A stretch of 64,000 nucleotides of DNA, taken from NCBI RefSeq assembly GCF_014202425.1, contig NZ_JACHGT010000001.1, positions 289,160 through 353,159 of the forward strand, written 5' to 3'. The translations under genes were made by a program, and so were the position numbers. The stretch is from Phytomonospora endophytica. GTDB lineage: Bacteria; Actinomycetota; Actinomycetes; Mycobacteriales; Micromonosporaceae. The notes under the pieces are model-generated. The model had not been told where the DNA came from. It saw only the letters and a list, made by a program, of their open reading frames with translations, and ran no database searches. Positions 37,364 through 45,619 of this stretch are shown piece by piece (the first letter of the stretch is position 1; every line of letters starts with the position of its first letter).

Positions 37364-38365
37364 ATGTCCGACGACACTCACCCCTCACCCGGCTCTCCGC
37401 CGCCCGGCCGGACCGCCCTGCGCGTCTCGTGCGCGGTCCTCGTCCTTGCCACACTGCCGTACCTCAGCCTGAAGATCCATTGGCTGCTCGGCGGAACCGC
37501 CGGGCTCAACGGCATGGCCGACACCACCCAGGTCGACGCGCTCAACGCCTTCACCGCGGGCATGGACCTCGTCGCCGCGCTCCTCGCCGGCGTGTTCGCC
37601 TTCCGCCGGGGCCGCCGGGTCCCGGCCTGGCTCATCCTGTTCCCCGTCTGGGTCGGCACCGGACTCCTCGGCGAGATCGTGCTCGGCATGCCCTTCCAGG
37701 CACTGGCCTCCACGGTGGCCGGCGAGCCCCTGCTCCCGGCCGCCGACGCCGGTGCGGCCCCACCACCGGTCGCGTCGTGGGTATTCGGGATGGTCTACGG
37801 CGGATTCGTGGTCCAGGGCCTGGCCTTCCTGACCGCCTTCGTCCTCTACGCCCGCGAGCGCTGGACCGACGTGTTCACCGGCCGCGCCGGCGAAGGACAG
37901 GTCGCCGTCCCCGCCTTGCGCGCGCTCGCCACACCCCTCACCTGGACGGCGGCCGTCGGCGCCGGAGCGGTCGCGCTGATCAACACCGCCTGGGCCCTGG
38001 GCTACACCGGCGGCATCAGCGCCGACCACGTCGACGCCATCAGCCGCAGCGCCCGCACCAACGGTGCCGTCATCGCCGTCTTCGCGCTCGCCGCGGCCGT
38101 CGGGCTGGTCCTCAACGCCCGCACCCGTTCCGGCCGTGTCCCACGCTGGACGGTGACCCTGGCCGCCTGGGTGGGCACCGGCTCGATGTTCGGCTGGGGC
38201 ATGTGGGGGCTGCTGGTCCTGCTCGGCAGTGACACGGGCGTCGGCATGCAGCACACGCCCGACCTGACCAACTACGAGGTACTGCTGCGCTTCACCCTCG
38301 GGATCCTCGGCGGGACGGCCTTCCTGCTCACCCAGGCCGAGCGCGAGCTCAGCCGGTCTTGTTGA
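37364..38365 (+). CDS. Hypothetical membrane protein
   Basis: 333 aa, about eight predicted helices arranged roughly as two four-helix halves (VLATLPYLSLKIHWLLGG; TWTAAVGAGAVALINTAWALGY). Conserved-looking KIHW and GWGMWGLL motifs near helix ends are reminiscent of small actinobacterial membrane proteins of unknown role. I do not recognise a family. ATG 37364 with GAGG ~8 nt upstream. Its 3' end overlaps the LCP gene by 17 bp on the other strand. Confidence 0.75.
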   Translation: MSDDTHPSPGSPPPGRTALRVSCAVLVLATLPYLSLKIHWLLGGTAGLNGMADTTQVDALNAFTAGMDLVAALLAGVFAFRRGRRVPAWLILFPVWVGTGLLGEIVLGMPFQALASTVAGEPLLPAADAGAAPPPVASWVFGMVYGGFVVQGLAFLTAFVLYARERWTDVFTGRAGEGQVAVPALRALATPLTWTAAVGAGAVALINTAWALGYTGGISADHVDAISRSARTNGAVIAVFALAAAVGLVLNARTRSGRVPRWTVTLAAWVGTGSMFGWGMWGLLVLLGSDTGVGMQHTPDLTNYEVLLRFTLGILGGTAFLLTQAERELSRSC

Positions 38366-39428
38366 CCCAGTCGGGATTCTCCAGGGTCCAGGTGGCCAGG
38401 TCGTCGTCGCGGATCGCCTTGTACAGCGACTCGGCCGCCTTCTCGTGCTCGGGAAGGGTGCGGACGTACCAGATCTCGTTTTCCTTCACCGAGTCCGAGG
38501 GCACCTTGAGCGTGGTCAGCTTCGAGGCGTCGATGTCGGTCAGCGCGAAGGCCAGATCGGTGACCTGGCGGCCTTTGAGGTCGAGCAGAATCTGGTCGCC
38601 GATCTTGTCGATCAGCTCGCCGACCTTGAAGACGTTGGTCATGTAGCCTTCGGCCTTCGCCTTCTTGAGCAGCTGCTTGATGAAGTGCTGCTGCATCCGC
38701 TGGCGGCCGTAGTCGCCGACGCCGTACTTCGGGTCCCAGTTGGGATTGTCGTAGTCGTAGGCGTATCGCTCCCGGACGATGCCGAGCGCGAGCTTCGGCT
38801 CGTACTCCCGGCAGCCCTTCTTCACGTGCGGCTTGTTGCCGTCGGCGTCCTTGGGGTGTTCGAGGTCCATGTCGAAGGGCACGCACAGCTCGACGCCGCC
38901 GAGCAGCTCCACGACGTCCTCGAAACCACCGAAGTTGATCATCGCGGCGCCGTCGAACTTCACGCCGGTCAGGTCGGTCAGCGTCGCCGCGAGACTGGAG
39001 ACGGCCTTCTTCATGTCGGTCCCGCCGACACTGAAGGCGGCGTTGATCTTGTCGTCGCAGGGCGCGCCGTTTCCGCAGTCGGGGATGGTCACCTCAAGGT
39101 CGCGCGGGATGGAGACGATGTTCGCCGCGGACAGATCGGCGTTGACGTGCAGGATCATGATCGAGTCGGACTGCGCCGCCGACCAGTCCTTGCGCATGTC
39201 CGAGCCGACCAGCAGGAAGTTCAGCGGCCCGGTGACCTCCTCGCCCGGCTGGTAGGCGGTGCAGTCGTCCAGGAGGCAGGCCTGCTGGGCCGCGTCGTTG
39301 ACCTTGTCGAACATGACGTTGGCGTAGACGACGGCACCCCCGGCCACCACCATCAGGAACGCCCCCGTGGCGACCAGGATCTTCGCCCACAGGGGCTTTC
39401 GTGCACTGCGCCGTCGTCGGCCTGCCAT
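38349..39428 (-). CDS. LytR-CpsA-Psr (LCP) family cell-wall polymer ligase
   Basis: 359 aa. One N-terminal membrane helix (about 18-40) and an extracytoplasmic LCP domain: NFLLVGSDMRKDW, QSDSIMILHVNAD, NIVSIPRDLEV (phosphate-binding Arg), KINAAFSVGG, MINFGGFEDVVELLGGVE and YGRQRMQQHFIKQL. LCP enzymes transfer lipid-linked glycopolymers (arabinogalactan, teichoic acid or similar) onto peptidoglycan. Two Cys pairs (LLDDC, CGNGAPC) may form disulphides. ATG 39428 is preceded by GGAGGAA. It fits the envelope-gene neighbourhood. Confidence 0.93.
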   Translation of the reverse strand: MAGRRRRSARKPLWAKILVATGAFLMVVAGGAVVYANVMFDKVNDAAQQACLLDDCTAYQPGEEVTGPLNFLLVGSDMRKDWSAAQSDSIMILHVNADLSAANIVSIPRDLEVTIPDCGNGAPCDDKINAAFSVGGTDMKKAVSSLAATLTDLTGVKFDGAAMINFGGFEDVVELLGGVELCVPFDMDLEHPKDADGNKPHVKKGCREYEPKLALGIVRERYAYDYDNPNWDPKYGVGDYGRQRMQQHFIKQLLKKAKAEGYMTNVFKVGELIDKIGDQILLDLKGRQVTDLAFALTDIDASKLTTLKVPSDSVKENEIWYVRTLPEHEKAAESLYKAIRDDDLATWTLENPDWVNKTG

Positions 39429-39502
39429 GGCGTTCCTCCGTCTCCACGGCGGCGTGAGCCGCCACCGTGACGGTGAACGCTCTGGCCCGGCGATGAGGTT
39501 GC

Positions 39503-41014
39503 TCAGGATCCGTGGACGACCGCCAGATCGAGGATCCGGCCGTCCACGGTCCCCGCCAGGAGCCGGCCCGGGCCGTCGATGGCGAGAGACAGCGCGACGG
39601 CCGGCCGACCGCGGACCTGGAGCTCCTCGCGGTGCAGCACCGTCCCGTCGTCGAGTGCGAGTACCACCACTTCGCCGGTGTTGAAGGCCGCGTAGACCCG
39701 CTCGCCGTCGGTGTCGACGGCGGTGACCGGCACATCGGCGGTGTGCACCCAGCGCGCCTCACCGGTCCGGGCGTCGCGGGCGACGACGAAGGCGTTGCCC
39801 GGGAGCAGGCCGTGCCCGTGGTAGACCGTTCCGGCGTGGACGAGCGTCCCGCCGGTGACCACGCCGGGACCGCCGAACAGGTGCCGGTCCAGCACGGCGT
39901 CCCATTCGACCGGGAACAACCGGCCGACGCCCTCGCCGTCCACCGCCGCCACCCACTTGTTCCGGTGGGGCGCGTCCGGTTCGCCGACCAGCACGAGCGG
40001 CCGCGCGGCCCCGCCGACGGCGAACGGATGGTTGACGGTGTCGCAGCCGAACAACTCGACGGTGGTGACCAGACGCCCGGAGGGGTCGAACAGCACCGCC
40101 GGATGCTCCTCACGATGGCTGGTGTGGCGCAGCAGGACCGAGCCGTCCTCCGCGCCCGACAGCACCACCGGCCAGCCCTCGCCGAACTCGGCGAGGACCC
40201 GCCCGTCGTCCAGCGACACGCGGGCGACGAGGTCGCGACCATCGCCCAGACGATGGGTCACGTTGACCAGCGCGGTCCCCCCACCCGGGTCGACGAGCAG
40301 CTGGCGCGCACCGCCCGCGTGCGAGACCGACCACGCCGGTTCCCCGTCGGCGGACCACTTCTCGGCGACGACGCCGTCCCGCGCGGCCAGCACGCCGCCC
40401 TCGTGGGGCGCCACCGCCCACACCTGGCCCCGGGACTTCCACGTCTCGTGAACCGCCTTGGGTGTCGGGACCGAGTCGGCGTCCCGGTGCTCGCCGAAGA
40501 GGTGCGTTCCGGGAGCACGCCAGTCGTCGCGGACGATCACCTCGCGGAAGCTGCGATGCCGCGCGTCGGTGAAGTCGTCGTCGTTCGGGGGAGCGACGAG
40601 GACGTCGAGGGTCCGGGCGTTCGTCCAGCGGACCCGCCGCACCTCCCGGTCGTCCCCGGTCACCGAGACGGTCACGCTGGTCTCGACGTCGAGGATCAGC
40701 AGCTCACCGGTGAAGTAGTTTCCGCCGTCGTAGCCGCCCGTCCCCACCGCCACCAGCGGCAGGGCCGGGTGAAACGCGAGGTCCCGGATCGCCGAGTCGG
40801 TCTCCAGCAAGACCCGGCAGCGCTCGCCGCCGTCCTCGTACACGCCCAGCCGGTGCCGGCCCCACAGCGTGTCGGCACTCTGGTTCCCGTCCCAGTACAG
40901 CGATGCGAGGTCACCCCCGACGGCGACGAGGCCACCCCGCCGGGCCACCACCGTCGGTTTCCCGATCTCGGTGAACGGCACGTCCCCGAGGACGCGGGTG
41001 AGGGTGAGACGCAT
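39503..41014 (-). CDS. Cytoplasmic beta-propeller (WD40/PQQ-like) protein
   Basis: 503 aa without signal peptide or membrane helix. Repeated four-strand blades are apparent (RDLAFHPALPLVAVGTGG, ARQLLVDPGGGTALVNV, FAVGGAARPLVLVG, VYAAFNTGEVVVLALDDG), suggesting a seven- or eight-bladed propeller. No catalytic residues or fused domain were identified. Probably a scaffold or binding protein. It reads in the same direction as LCP, 74 bp upstream of it. Confidence 0.7.
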   Translation of the reverse strand: MRLTLTRVLGDVPFTEIGKPTVVARRGGLVAVGGDLASLYWDGNQSADTLWGRHRLGVYEDGGERCRVLLETDSAIRDLAFHPALPLVAVGTGGYDGGNYFTGELLILDVETSVTVSVTGDDREVRRVRWTNARTLDVLVAPPNDDDFTDARHRSFREVIVRDDWRAPGTHLFGEHRDADSVPTPKAVHETWKSRGQVWAVAPHEGGVLAARDGVVAEKWSADGEPAWSVSHAGGARQLLVDPGGGTALVNVTHRLGDGRDLVARVSLDDGRVLAEFGEGWPVVLSGAEDGSVLLRHTSHREEHPAVLFDPSGRLVTTVELFGCDTVNHPFAVGGAARPLVLVGEPDAPHRNKWVAAVDGEGVGRLFPVEWDAVLDRHLFGGPGVVTGGTLVHAGTVYHGHGLLPGNAFVVARDARTGEARWVHTADVPVTAVDTDGERVYAAFNTGEVVVLALDDGTVLHREELQVRGRPAVALSLAIDGPGRLLAGTVDGRILDLAVVHGS

Positions 41015-41072
41015 CTGGGCTCCAGGGTGGGGGAGCGGTCAGGATGCCGGGGGATGGGTTGCCGCGCAAGCG

Positions 41073-41106
41073 AAAACCCCGCCACCGTCGTGCCACGGTG
41101 GCGGGG
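41073..41106 (-). terminator. Rho-independent terminator of glnA
   Basis: A perfect 12-bp stem (41077-41088 with 41095-41106, 6-nt loop) is followed on the minus strand by TTTT. It lies 45 bp after the glnA stop codon. Confidence 0.88.
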
Positions 41107-41151
41107 TCCTCGCGCGGATTCCCGTGCGGCGTAGGGCGCCGCGCGGTTCGA

Positions 41152-42576
41152 CTACACGTCGAAGTACAGCGCGAACTCGTGCGGGGTCGGGCGCAGGCGG
41201 ATCGGGTCGACCTCGTTCTCGCGCTTCCAGGAGATCCACGTCTCGATCAGGTCGGGCGTGAAGACGCCGCCTTCGAGGAGGAAGTCGTGGTCGGCTTCGA
41301 GGGAGTCCAGCACGGCCGGGAGGGAACCCGGGACCTGCGCGACCTCGTTGTACTCCTCCGGCGGGAGCTCGTAGAGGTCCTTGTCGACCGGCGCCGGCGG
41401 CTCGATCTTGTTCTTGATGCCGTCGAGCCCGGCCATCAGCATCGCCGAGAAGGCGAGGTACGGGTTGCAGGACGGGTCCGGCACGCGGAACTCGACGCGC
41501 TTGGCCTTCGCGTTCGTCCCCGTCACCGGGATGCGCGTGCAGGCCGAGCGGTTGCGCTGCGAGTAGACCAGGTTCACCGGCGCCTCATAGCCGGGCACCA
41601 GGCGGCGGTAGGAGTTCACCGTCGGGTTGGTGAAGGCCAGCAGCGACGGAGCGTGCCGGAGCAGCCCGCCGATGTAGTAGCGCGCCATGTCCGACAGCCC
41701 GGCGTAACCGGTCTCGTCGTAGAACAGCGGGTCGCCGGCCAGCCACAGGCTCTGGTGGGTGTGCATGCCCGAACCGTTGTCGCCGAACAGCGGCTTCGGC
41801 ATGAACGTCGCGGTCTTGCCGGCGTTCCAGGCGGTGTTCTTCACGATGTACTTGAACAGCTGGACCTGGTCGCCGGAGTGCAGCAGGGTGGAGAACTTGT
41901 AGTTGATCTCGGCCTGTCCGGCGGTGCCGACCTCGTGGTGGGCGCGCTCGACCTCAAGGCCGACGTTGAGCAGCTCGCGTACGATGCCGTCGCGGAGGTC
42001 GGCGTAGTGGTCGACCGGCGGGACGGGGAAGTAGCCGCCCTTGTAACCCGGCTTGTAGCCGAGGTTGCCGCCCTCCTCCTCCTTGCCGGTGTTCCAGGCG
42101 CCTTCCTTGGAGTCGATGTAGTAGAAGCCGTGCTGCGCGGCGGTGTCGAAGCGGATCGAGTCGAAGAGGTAGAACTCCGCCTCGGCCCCGAAGTAGGCCT
42201 TGTCGGCGAAGCCGATCCCGGCGAGGTACTGCTCGGCCTTCTTGGCGACGTTGCGCGGGTCGCGGCTGTAGGCCTCCCGCGTGAACGGGTCGTGGATGAA
42301 GAAGTTCAGCGCGATCGTCTTCTGCGCGCGGAACGGGTCCACGAACGCCGTGGTCACATCCGGCAGGAGCAGCATGTCCGACTCGTGGATCGCCTGGAAG
42401 CCGCGGATGGACGACCCGTCGAAGGCCAGCCCGTCGGTGAACACGTCGGCGCCGAAGGACTCGGCCGGCACGTTGAAGTGCTGCATGACGCCCGGCAGGT
42501 CGCAGAAGCGGACGTCGATGAACTTGACGTCGTTGTCGCGTACGTAGGCGAAGAGCTCATCGGGGTTGGCGAACAC
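41152..42576 (-). CDS. glnA: Glutamine synthetase type I (main, adenylylated form)
   Basis: 474 aa. ATP-dependent amidation of glutamate, the main ammonia-assimilation enzyme (dodecamer, EC 6.3.1.2). Motifs: [64 protein letters not shown] and [20 protein letters not shown]. The adenylylation site is Y402 in [10 protein letters not shown], so GlnE (23.9-26.6 kb) should regulate it. GTG start behind GGAGGAA. A strong terminator follows. It is divergent from the RDD gene, as in mycobacteria. Confidence 0.98.
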   Translation of the reverse strand: MFANPDELFAYVRDNDVKFIDVRFCDLPGVMQHFNVPAESFGADVFTDGLAFDGSSIRGFQAIHESDMLLLPDVTTAFVDPFRAQKTIALNFFIHDPFTREAYSRDPRNVAKKAEQYLAGIGFADKAYFGAEAEFYLFDSIRFDTAAQHGFYYIDSKEGAWNTGKEEEGGNLGYKPGYKGGYFPVPPVDHYADLRDGIVRELLNVGLEVERAHHEVGTAGQAEINYKFSTLLHSGDQVQLFKYIVKNTAWNAGKTATFMPKPLFGDNGSGMHTHQSLWLAGDPLFYDETGYAGLSDMARYYIGGLLRHAPSLLAFTNPTVNSYRRLVPGYEAPVNLVYSQRNRSACTRIPVTGTNAKAKRVEFRVPDPSCNPYLAFSAMLMAGLDGIKNKIEPPAPVDKDLYELPPEEYNEVAQVPGSLPAVLDSLEADHDFLLEGGVFTPDLIETWISWKRENEVDPIRLRPTPHEFALYFDV

Positions 42577-42774
42577 GTGTGGTTCCTCCGTCGGCTAGGC
42601 GGTGGTGGGCGCTGCGGGAACAGGTCGGCATGACGGCCTGCGGCGACCGTAGGTCGGTGGCGTTGCCTCGCCGTGTCTCCCGTGTTTCGCCCGTGTTACG
42701 CGGCGTTCAGGGTGACGAGGCCCACGACGACCGGCTCGCGCGGTCCGCGAACGGCCGCCGGGTACGCTCATTCC

Positions 42775-43155
42775 GTGTCTACCACCGCTTCGCCGTCCTC
42801 GAACACGACTTCGGAGACTCGCCCGGCGACTTTCGGCGAGCGCTTCCTGGCACTGCTGATCGACTGGATCCTGTGCCTGCTCCTGGCCGTGGCCGTCATG
42901 CCGCGTCCGTACGGGAATCTATGGGCTTCGGCGTTCCTGGTGGTGGAGTACGCGTTCTTCGTGGGCTTGTTCACACAGACCCCCGGCATGCGCGTGGCGA
43001 AGATCCGCTGCGTCCGCATCGACGGTGAGCGCCTCGGTCTGTACCGCGCGCTCATCCGGGGTGCGCTGCTCGCGCTGGTCGTCCCCGCCCTGATCATGGA
43101 TTCCGACCGTCGCGGCCTGCACGACCGCGCGGCCGGTTCGGTGATGGTGCGCTAG
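42775..43155 (+). CDS. RDD-family membrane protein
   Basis: 126 aa. The RDD domain is visible: TFGERFLALLIDWI (Arg and Asp of the first helix), a second helix, and QTPGMRVAKIRCVRID. About three helices; the function of the family is unclear (ion or solute transport proposed). GTG 42775 is preferred over upstream ATGs because TACGCT (42763-42768) ends 6 nt before it. That implies a leaderless mRNA and matches the point where the conserved domain begins. It lies divergently beside glnA. Confidence 0.85.
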   Translation: MSTTASPSSNTTSETRPATFGERFLALLIDWILCLLLAVAVMPRPYGNLWASAFLVVEYAFFVGLFTQTPGMRVAKIRCVRIDGERLGLYRALIRGALLALVVPALIMDSDRRGLHDRAAGSVMVR

Positions 43156-43164
43156 CTTCCGGCG

Positions 43165-43599
43165 TCAAGGCCCGGTCGAACCGGCCGGGGATACCTTCTG
43201 GCAATCCGCGCACAGCCCCCAGTACGTGACCTCGGCTTCGTCGATGATGTAGCCGTGGTCCTCGGCGGCCTCCAGGCAGGGCGCCGTCCCGACCGCGCAG
43301 TCGATGTCGGCGACGTGCCCGCAGCCTCGGCAGACGGCGTGGTGGTGGTTGTCGCCGGTCCGGGACTCGTAGCGGGTGTGGTGCCCGGCGGGTTCGATGC
43401 GCCGGGCGAGGCCGACCTCGGTGAGGGTGGCGAGCACGTCGTAGGCGGCCTGGGTGGACAGCGACCCGACCTTCGGCCGCGCGCGGGCGATGACCTCGTC
43501 GACGTGCGGGTGGCCGCCCTCGGCGAGCGCTTCGAGCACGGCGAGTCTCTGCTTGGTGACCCGCAGGCCTTTGCTGCGCAGCAGTGGTTCGCCGTTCAT
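43165..43599 (-). CDS. Fur-family transcriptional regulator
   Basis: 144 aa. Winged-helix DNA-binding region (LRVTKQRLAVLEALAEGGHPHVDEVIARAR, LSTQAAYDVLATLTEVGL) and a C-terminal metal domain with the DNHHHAVCRGCG and CADC structural zinc Cys pairs. The arrangement is closest to FurA/PerR-type peroxide or iron sensors. No catalase or transporter gene is adjacent, so the regulon cannot be inferred. It ends 9 bp from the convergent RDD gene. Confidence 0.92.
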   Translation of the reverse strand: MNGEPLLRSKGLRVTKQRLAVLEALAEGGHPHVDEVIARARPKVGSLSTQAAYDVLATLTEVGLARRIEPAGHHTRYESRTGDNHHHAVCRGCGHVADIDCAVGTAPCLEAAEDHGYIIDEAEVTYWGLCADCQKVSPAGSTGP

Positions 43600-43770
43600 G
43601 GTTCAACCCTCGCGTCGAGACTGGGAGCAATGGGTGACGGCCGTCCTCCGTTCGGCGACGGCCGTCACGTTTCCCGGAATGGTAGAGAGCACACGGCGTG
43701 ATGGAAAGGGGCCGTCCGGATGGCGGACGCGCGTTCGTGCGGCTCGGCCGGGTTTGTCCTCGCCCGTGCG

Positions 43771-43803
43771 TGAAAAAGGCCGGAACACCTGAGGTGTCCC
43801 GGC
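43771..43803 (-). terminator. Rho-independent terminator of the DUF4191 gene
   Basis: A 13-bp stem with one mismatch (43778-43790 with 43791-43803, loop formed by the inner bases) is followed on the minus strand by TTTTT. It lies 21 bp past the DUF4191 stop codon. Confidence 0.8.
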
Positions 43804-43824
43804 CTGATCGGCGTGTCCGGTATG

Positions 43825-44520
43825 TCAGCGGCCTCGCATCGCCTTGTGCATGCCCTTGGGGGCGCGCATGTTCCCCGGGACCGGCCCCTTCGGGATCGGT
43901 GCGGAGCGCGCGCTGATCGCCTCAAGGCGCTTGATGAGCCCGGCGAGCTCCTTCGAGGTGAGGTTCTTGGGCAGCTTCGTCAGCGTCGAGCGCAGCTTGC
44001 GCACCGAGAGCCGGCCGTCTTCCTCGCCGATGATGTAGTCGTAGACGGGCGCGTTGCCGGCGATGCGGCTGACGCGCTTCTTCTCCTGGGCGATCATGCT
44101 CTTCAGCCGGTGCGGGGACCCCTCGGCCAGCAGCACGACGCCGGAGCGGCTAATCGTGCGGTGGACCATGTCCTGGTGGGTGTTGACCTGCACGGCGGGG
44201 GTCGTGGTCCAGCCGCGGATCATGTCCATCAGGGCGAGGGCGGCGCCCGGCTTGCCGACCGCTTCGTTCATGACGGCCTTGTTCACGCGCAGGTTGAGCA
44301 CGATCATCATGGCCAGCAGCGACATCAGGATGCCGACCGGGATGATCCACCAGCCGAGCTCGGTGAAGGTCACCAGCGCCGCCACCGCTATCAGCGGTAG
44401 GAGGATGGCGACGATCACGAGCGGGAGGAATACCTTGTCCCGCTTGGCGGTGAACGTGAACGCCTGGCCGATCTGCTTGATCCGCTGGATGAATGAAACC
44501 TTCTCGGGCTGGTCTGCCAT
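43825..44520 (-). CDS. DUF4191-family membrane protein
   Basis: 231 aa. Two adjacent membrane helices (about residues 30-75) in an otherwise basic cytoplasmic protein ending in a Pro/Lys/Arg-rich tail (APIPKGPVPGNMRAPKGMHK). It matches the conserved actinobacterial protein encoded beside lipA and glnA in mycobacteria (DUF4191). The role is unknown. TAAGCT on the minus strand (44533-44528) ends exactly 7 nt before the ATG, indicating a leaderless transcript. It lies 32 bp downstream of lipA and may also be read from it. Confidence 0.88.
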   Translation of the reverse strand: MADQPEKVSFIQRIKQIGQAFTFTAKRDKVFLPLVIVAILLPLIAVAALVTFTELGWWIIPVGILMSLLAMMIVLNLRVNKAVMNEAVGKPGAALALMDMIRGWTTTPAVQVNTHQDMVHRTISRSGVVLLAEGSPHRLKSMIAQEKKRVSRIAGNAPVYDYIIGEEDGRLSVRKLRSTLTKLPKNLTSKELAGLIKRLEAISARSAPIPKGPVPGNMRAPKGMHKAMRGR

Positions 44521-44552
44521 AACGTCAAGCTTAGATGGAGGTCGGCGTCACG

Positions 44553-45485
44553 TCACGCGGGCTGCCGGGCGTCGAGCGCCTGGCGGTAGAGGCGTCCAGC
44601 CCGGTAGGAGGAGCGCACCAGTGGCCCGCTCATCACACCGGCGAAACCGATGGCCTCGGCCTCGGCGCTCAGCTCGACGAACTCCTCGGGTTTCACCCAG
44701 CGCTCGACGGGGTGGTGCCGGGCCGACGGGCGCAGGTACTGCGTGATGGTGATCAGTTCGCAGCCGGCGGCGTGCAGGTCGGTGAGGGCCTGCGAGATCT
44801 CCGCACGCTCCTCGCCCATGCCGAGGATGAGGTTCGACTTGGTGACCAGACCGGCCTCGCGGGCCTTGGTGATCACCGACAGCGAACGCTCGTAGGTGAA
44901 GGCCGGGCGGATGCGCTTGAAGATCCGCGGCACGGTCTCGACGTTGTGCGCCAGCACCTCCGGGCGCGAGCCGAAGACCTCGGCGAGCTGCTCGGGGACG
45001 GCGTTGAAGTCGGGGATCAGCAACTCGACACCGCAGCCGGGCAGCAGCTCGTGGATCTGGCGGACCGTCTCGGCGTACAGCCAGGCCCCGCCGTCGGGCA
45101 GGTCGTCGCGGGCGACGCCGGTGATGGTGGCGTACTTCAGCTCCATCTGGGCGACCGACTCGGCGACGCGGCGGGGTTCGTCGCGGTCGAGCGCCTGTGG
45201 TTTGCCGGTGTCGATCTGGCAGAAGTCGCAGCGTCTGGTGCACTGGTCGCCGCCGATGAGGAAGGTCGCCTCGCGGTCCTCCCAGCACTCGTAGATGTTG
45301 GGACAGCCGGCTTCCTGGCACACGGTGTGCAGGCCCTCGCGTTTGACCAGCCCGCTCAGTTCGGTGAACTGGGGGCCCATCTTGGCCTTGACCTTGATCC
45401 AGGACGGCTTGCGCTCAATGGGCGTGGCCGCATTGCGCGCTTCGATGCGCAGCATGCGGCGGCCTTCGGGCTGTACGGAGGTCAC
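44553..45485 (-). CDS. lipA: Lipoyl synthase
   Basis: 310 aa. A radical-SAM enzyme inserting two sulfurs into protein-bound octanoyl groups to form lipoate for 2-oxoacid dehydrogenases and the glycine cleavage system. The auxiliary cluster ligands are in [15 protein letters not shown], the radical-SAM cluster in CTRRCDFCQ, and the C-terminal SSYRAG serine motif is present. GTG 45485 is chosen because TAGGCT ends 7 nt upstream; a longer frame to 45620 shows no conservation. The octanoyltransferase gene lipB, next to lipA in mycobacteria, is not adjacent here. Confidence 0.97.
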   Translation of the reverse strand: MTSVQPEGRRMLRIEARNAATPIERKPSWIKVKAKMGPQFTELSGLVKREGLHTVCQEAGCPNIYECWEDREATFLIGGDQCTRRCDFCQIDTGKPQALDRDEPRRVAESVAQMELKYATITGVARDDLPDGGAWLYAETVRQIHELLPGCGVELLIPDFNAVPEQLAEVFGSRPEVLAHNVETVPRIFKRIRPAFTYERSLSVITKAREAGLVTKSNLILGMGEERAEISQALTDLHAAGCELITITQYLRPSARHHPVERWVKPEEFVELSAEAEAIGFAGVMSGPLVRSSYRAGRLYRQALDARQPA

Positions 45486-45619
45486 GGTGACGAGCCTACG
45501 TCGTGGCGCTCCCGCGGACTCGTGGGCTTGCTCACGTGGCGTCGGCATGATGTCATGGTGATGCCGCCTCTTGGTGGGCGGTCCAGCACACATTGAGCCC
45601 TTCACCCGGAGGTTCGGCA

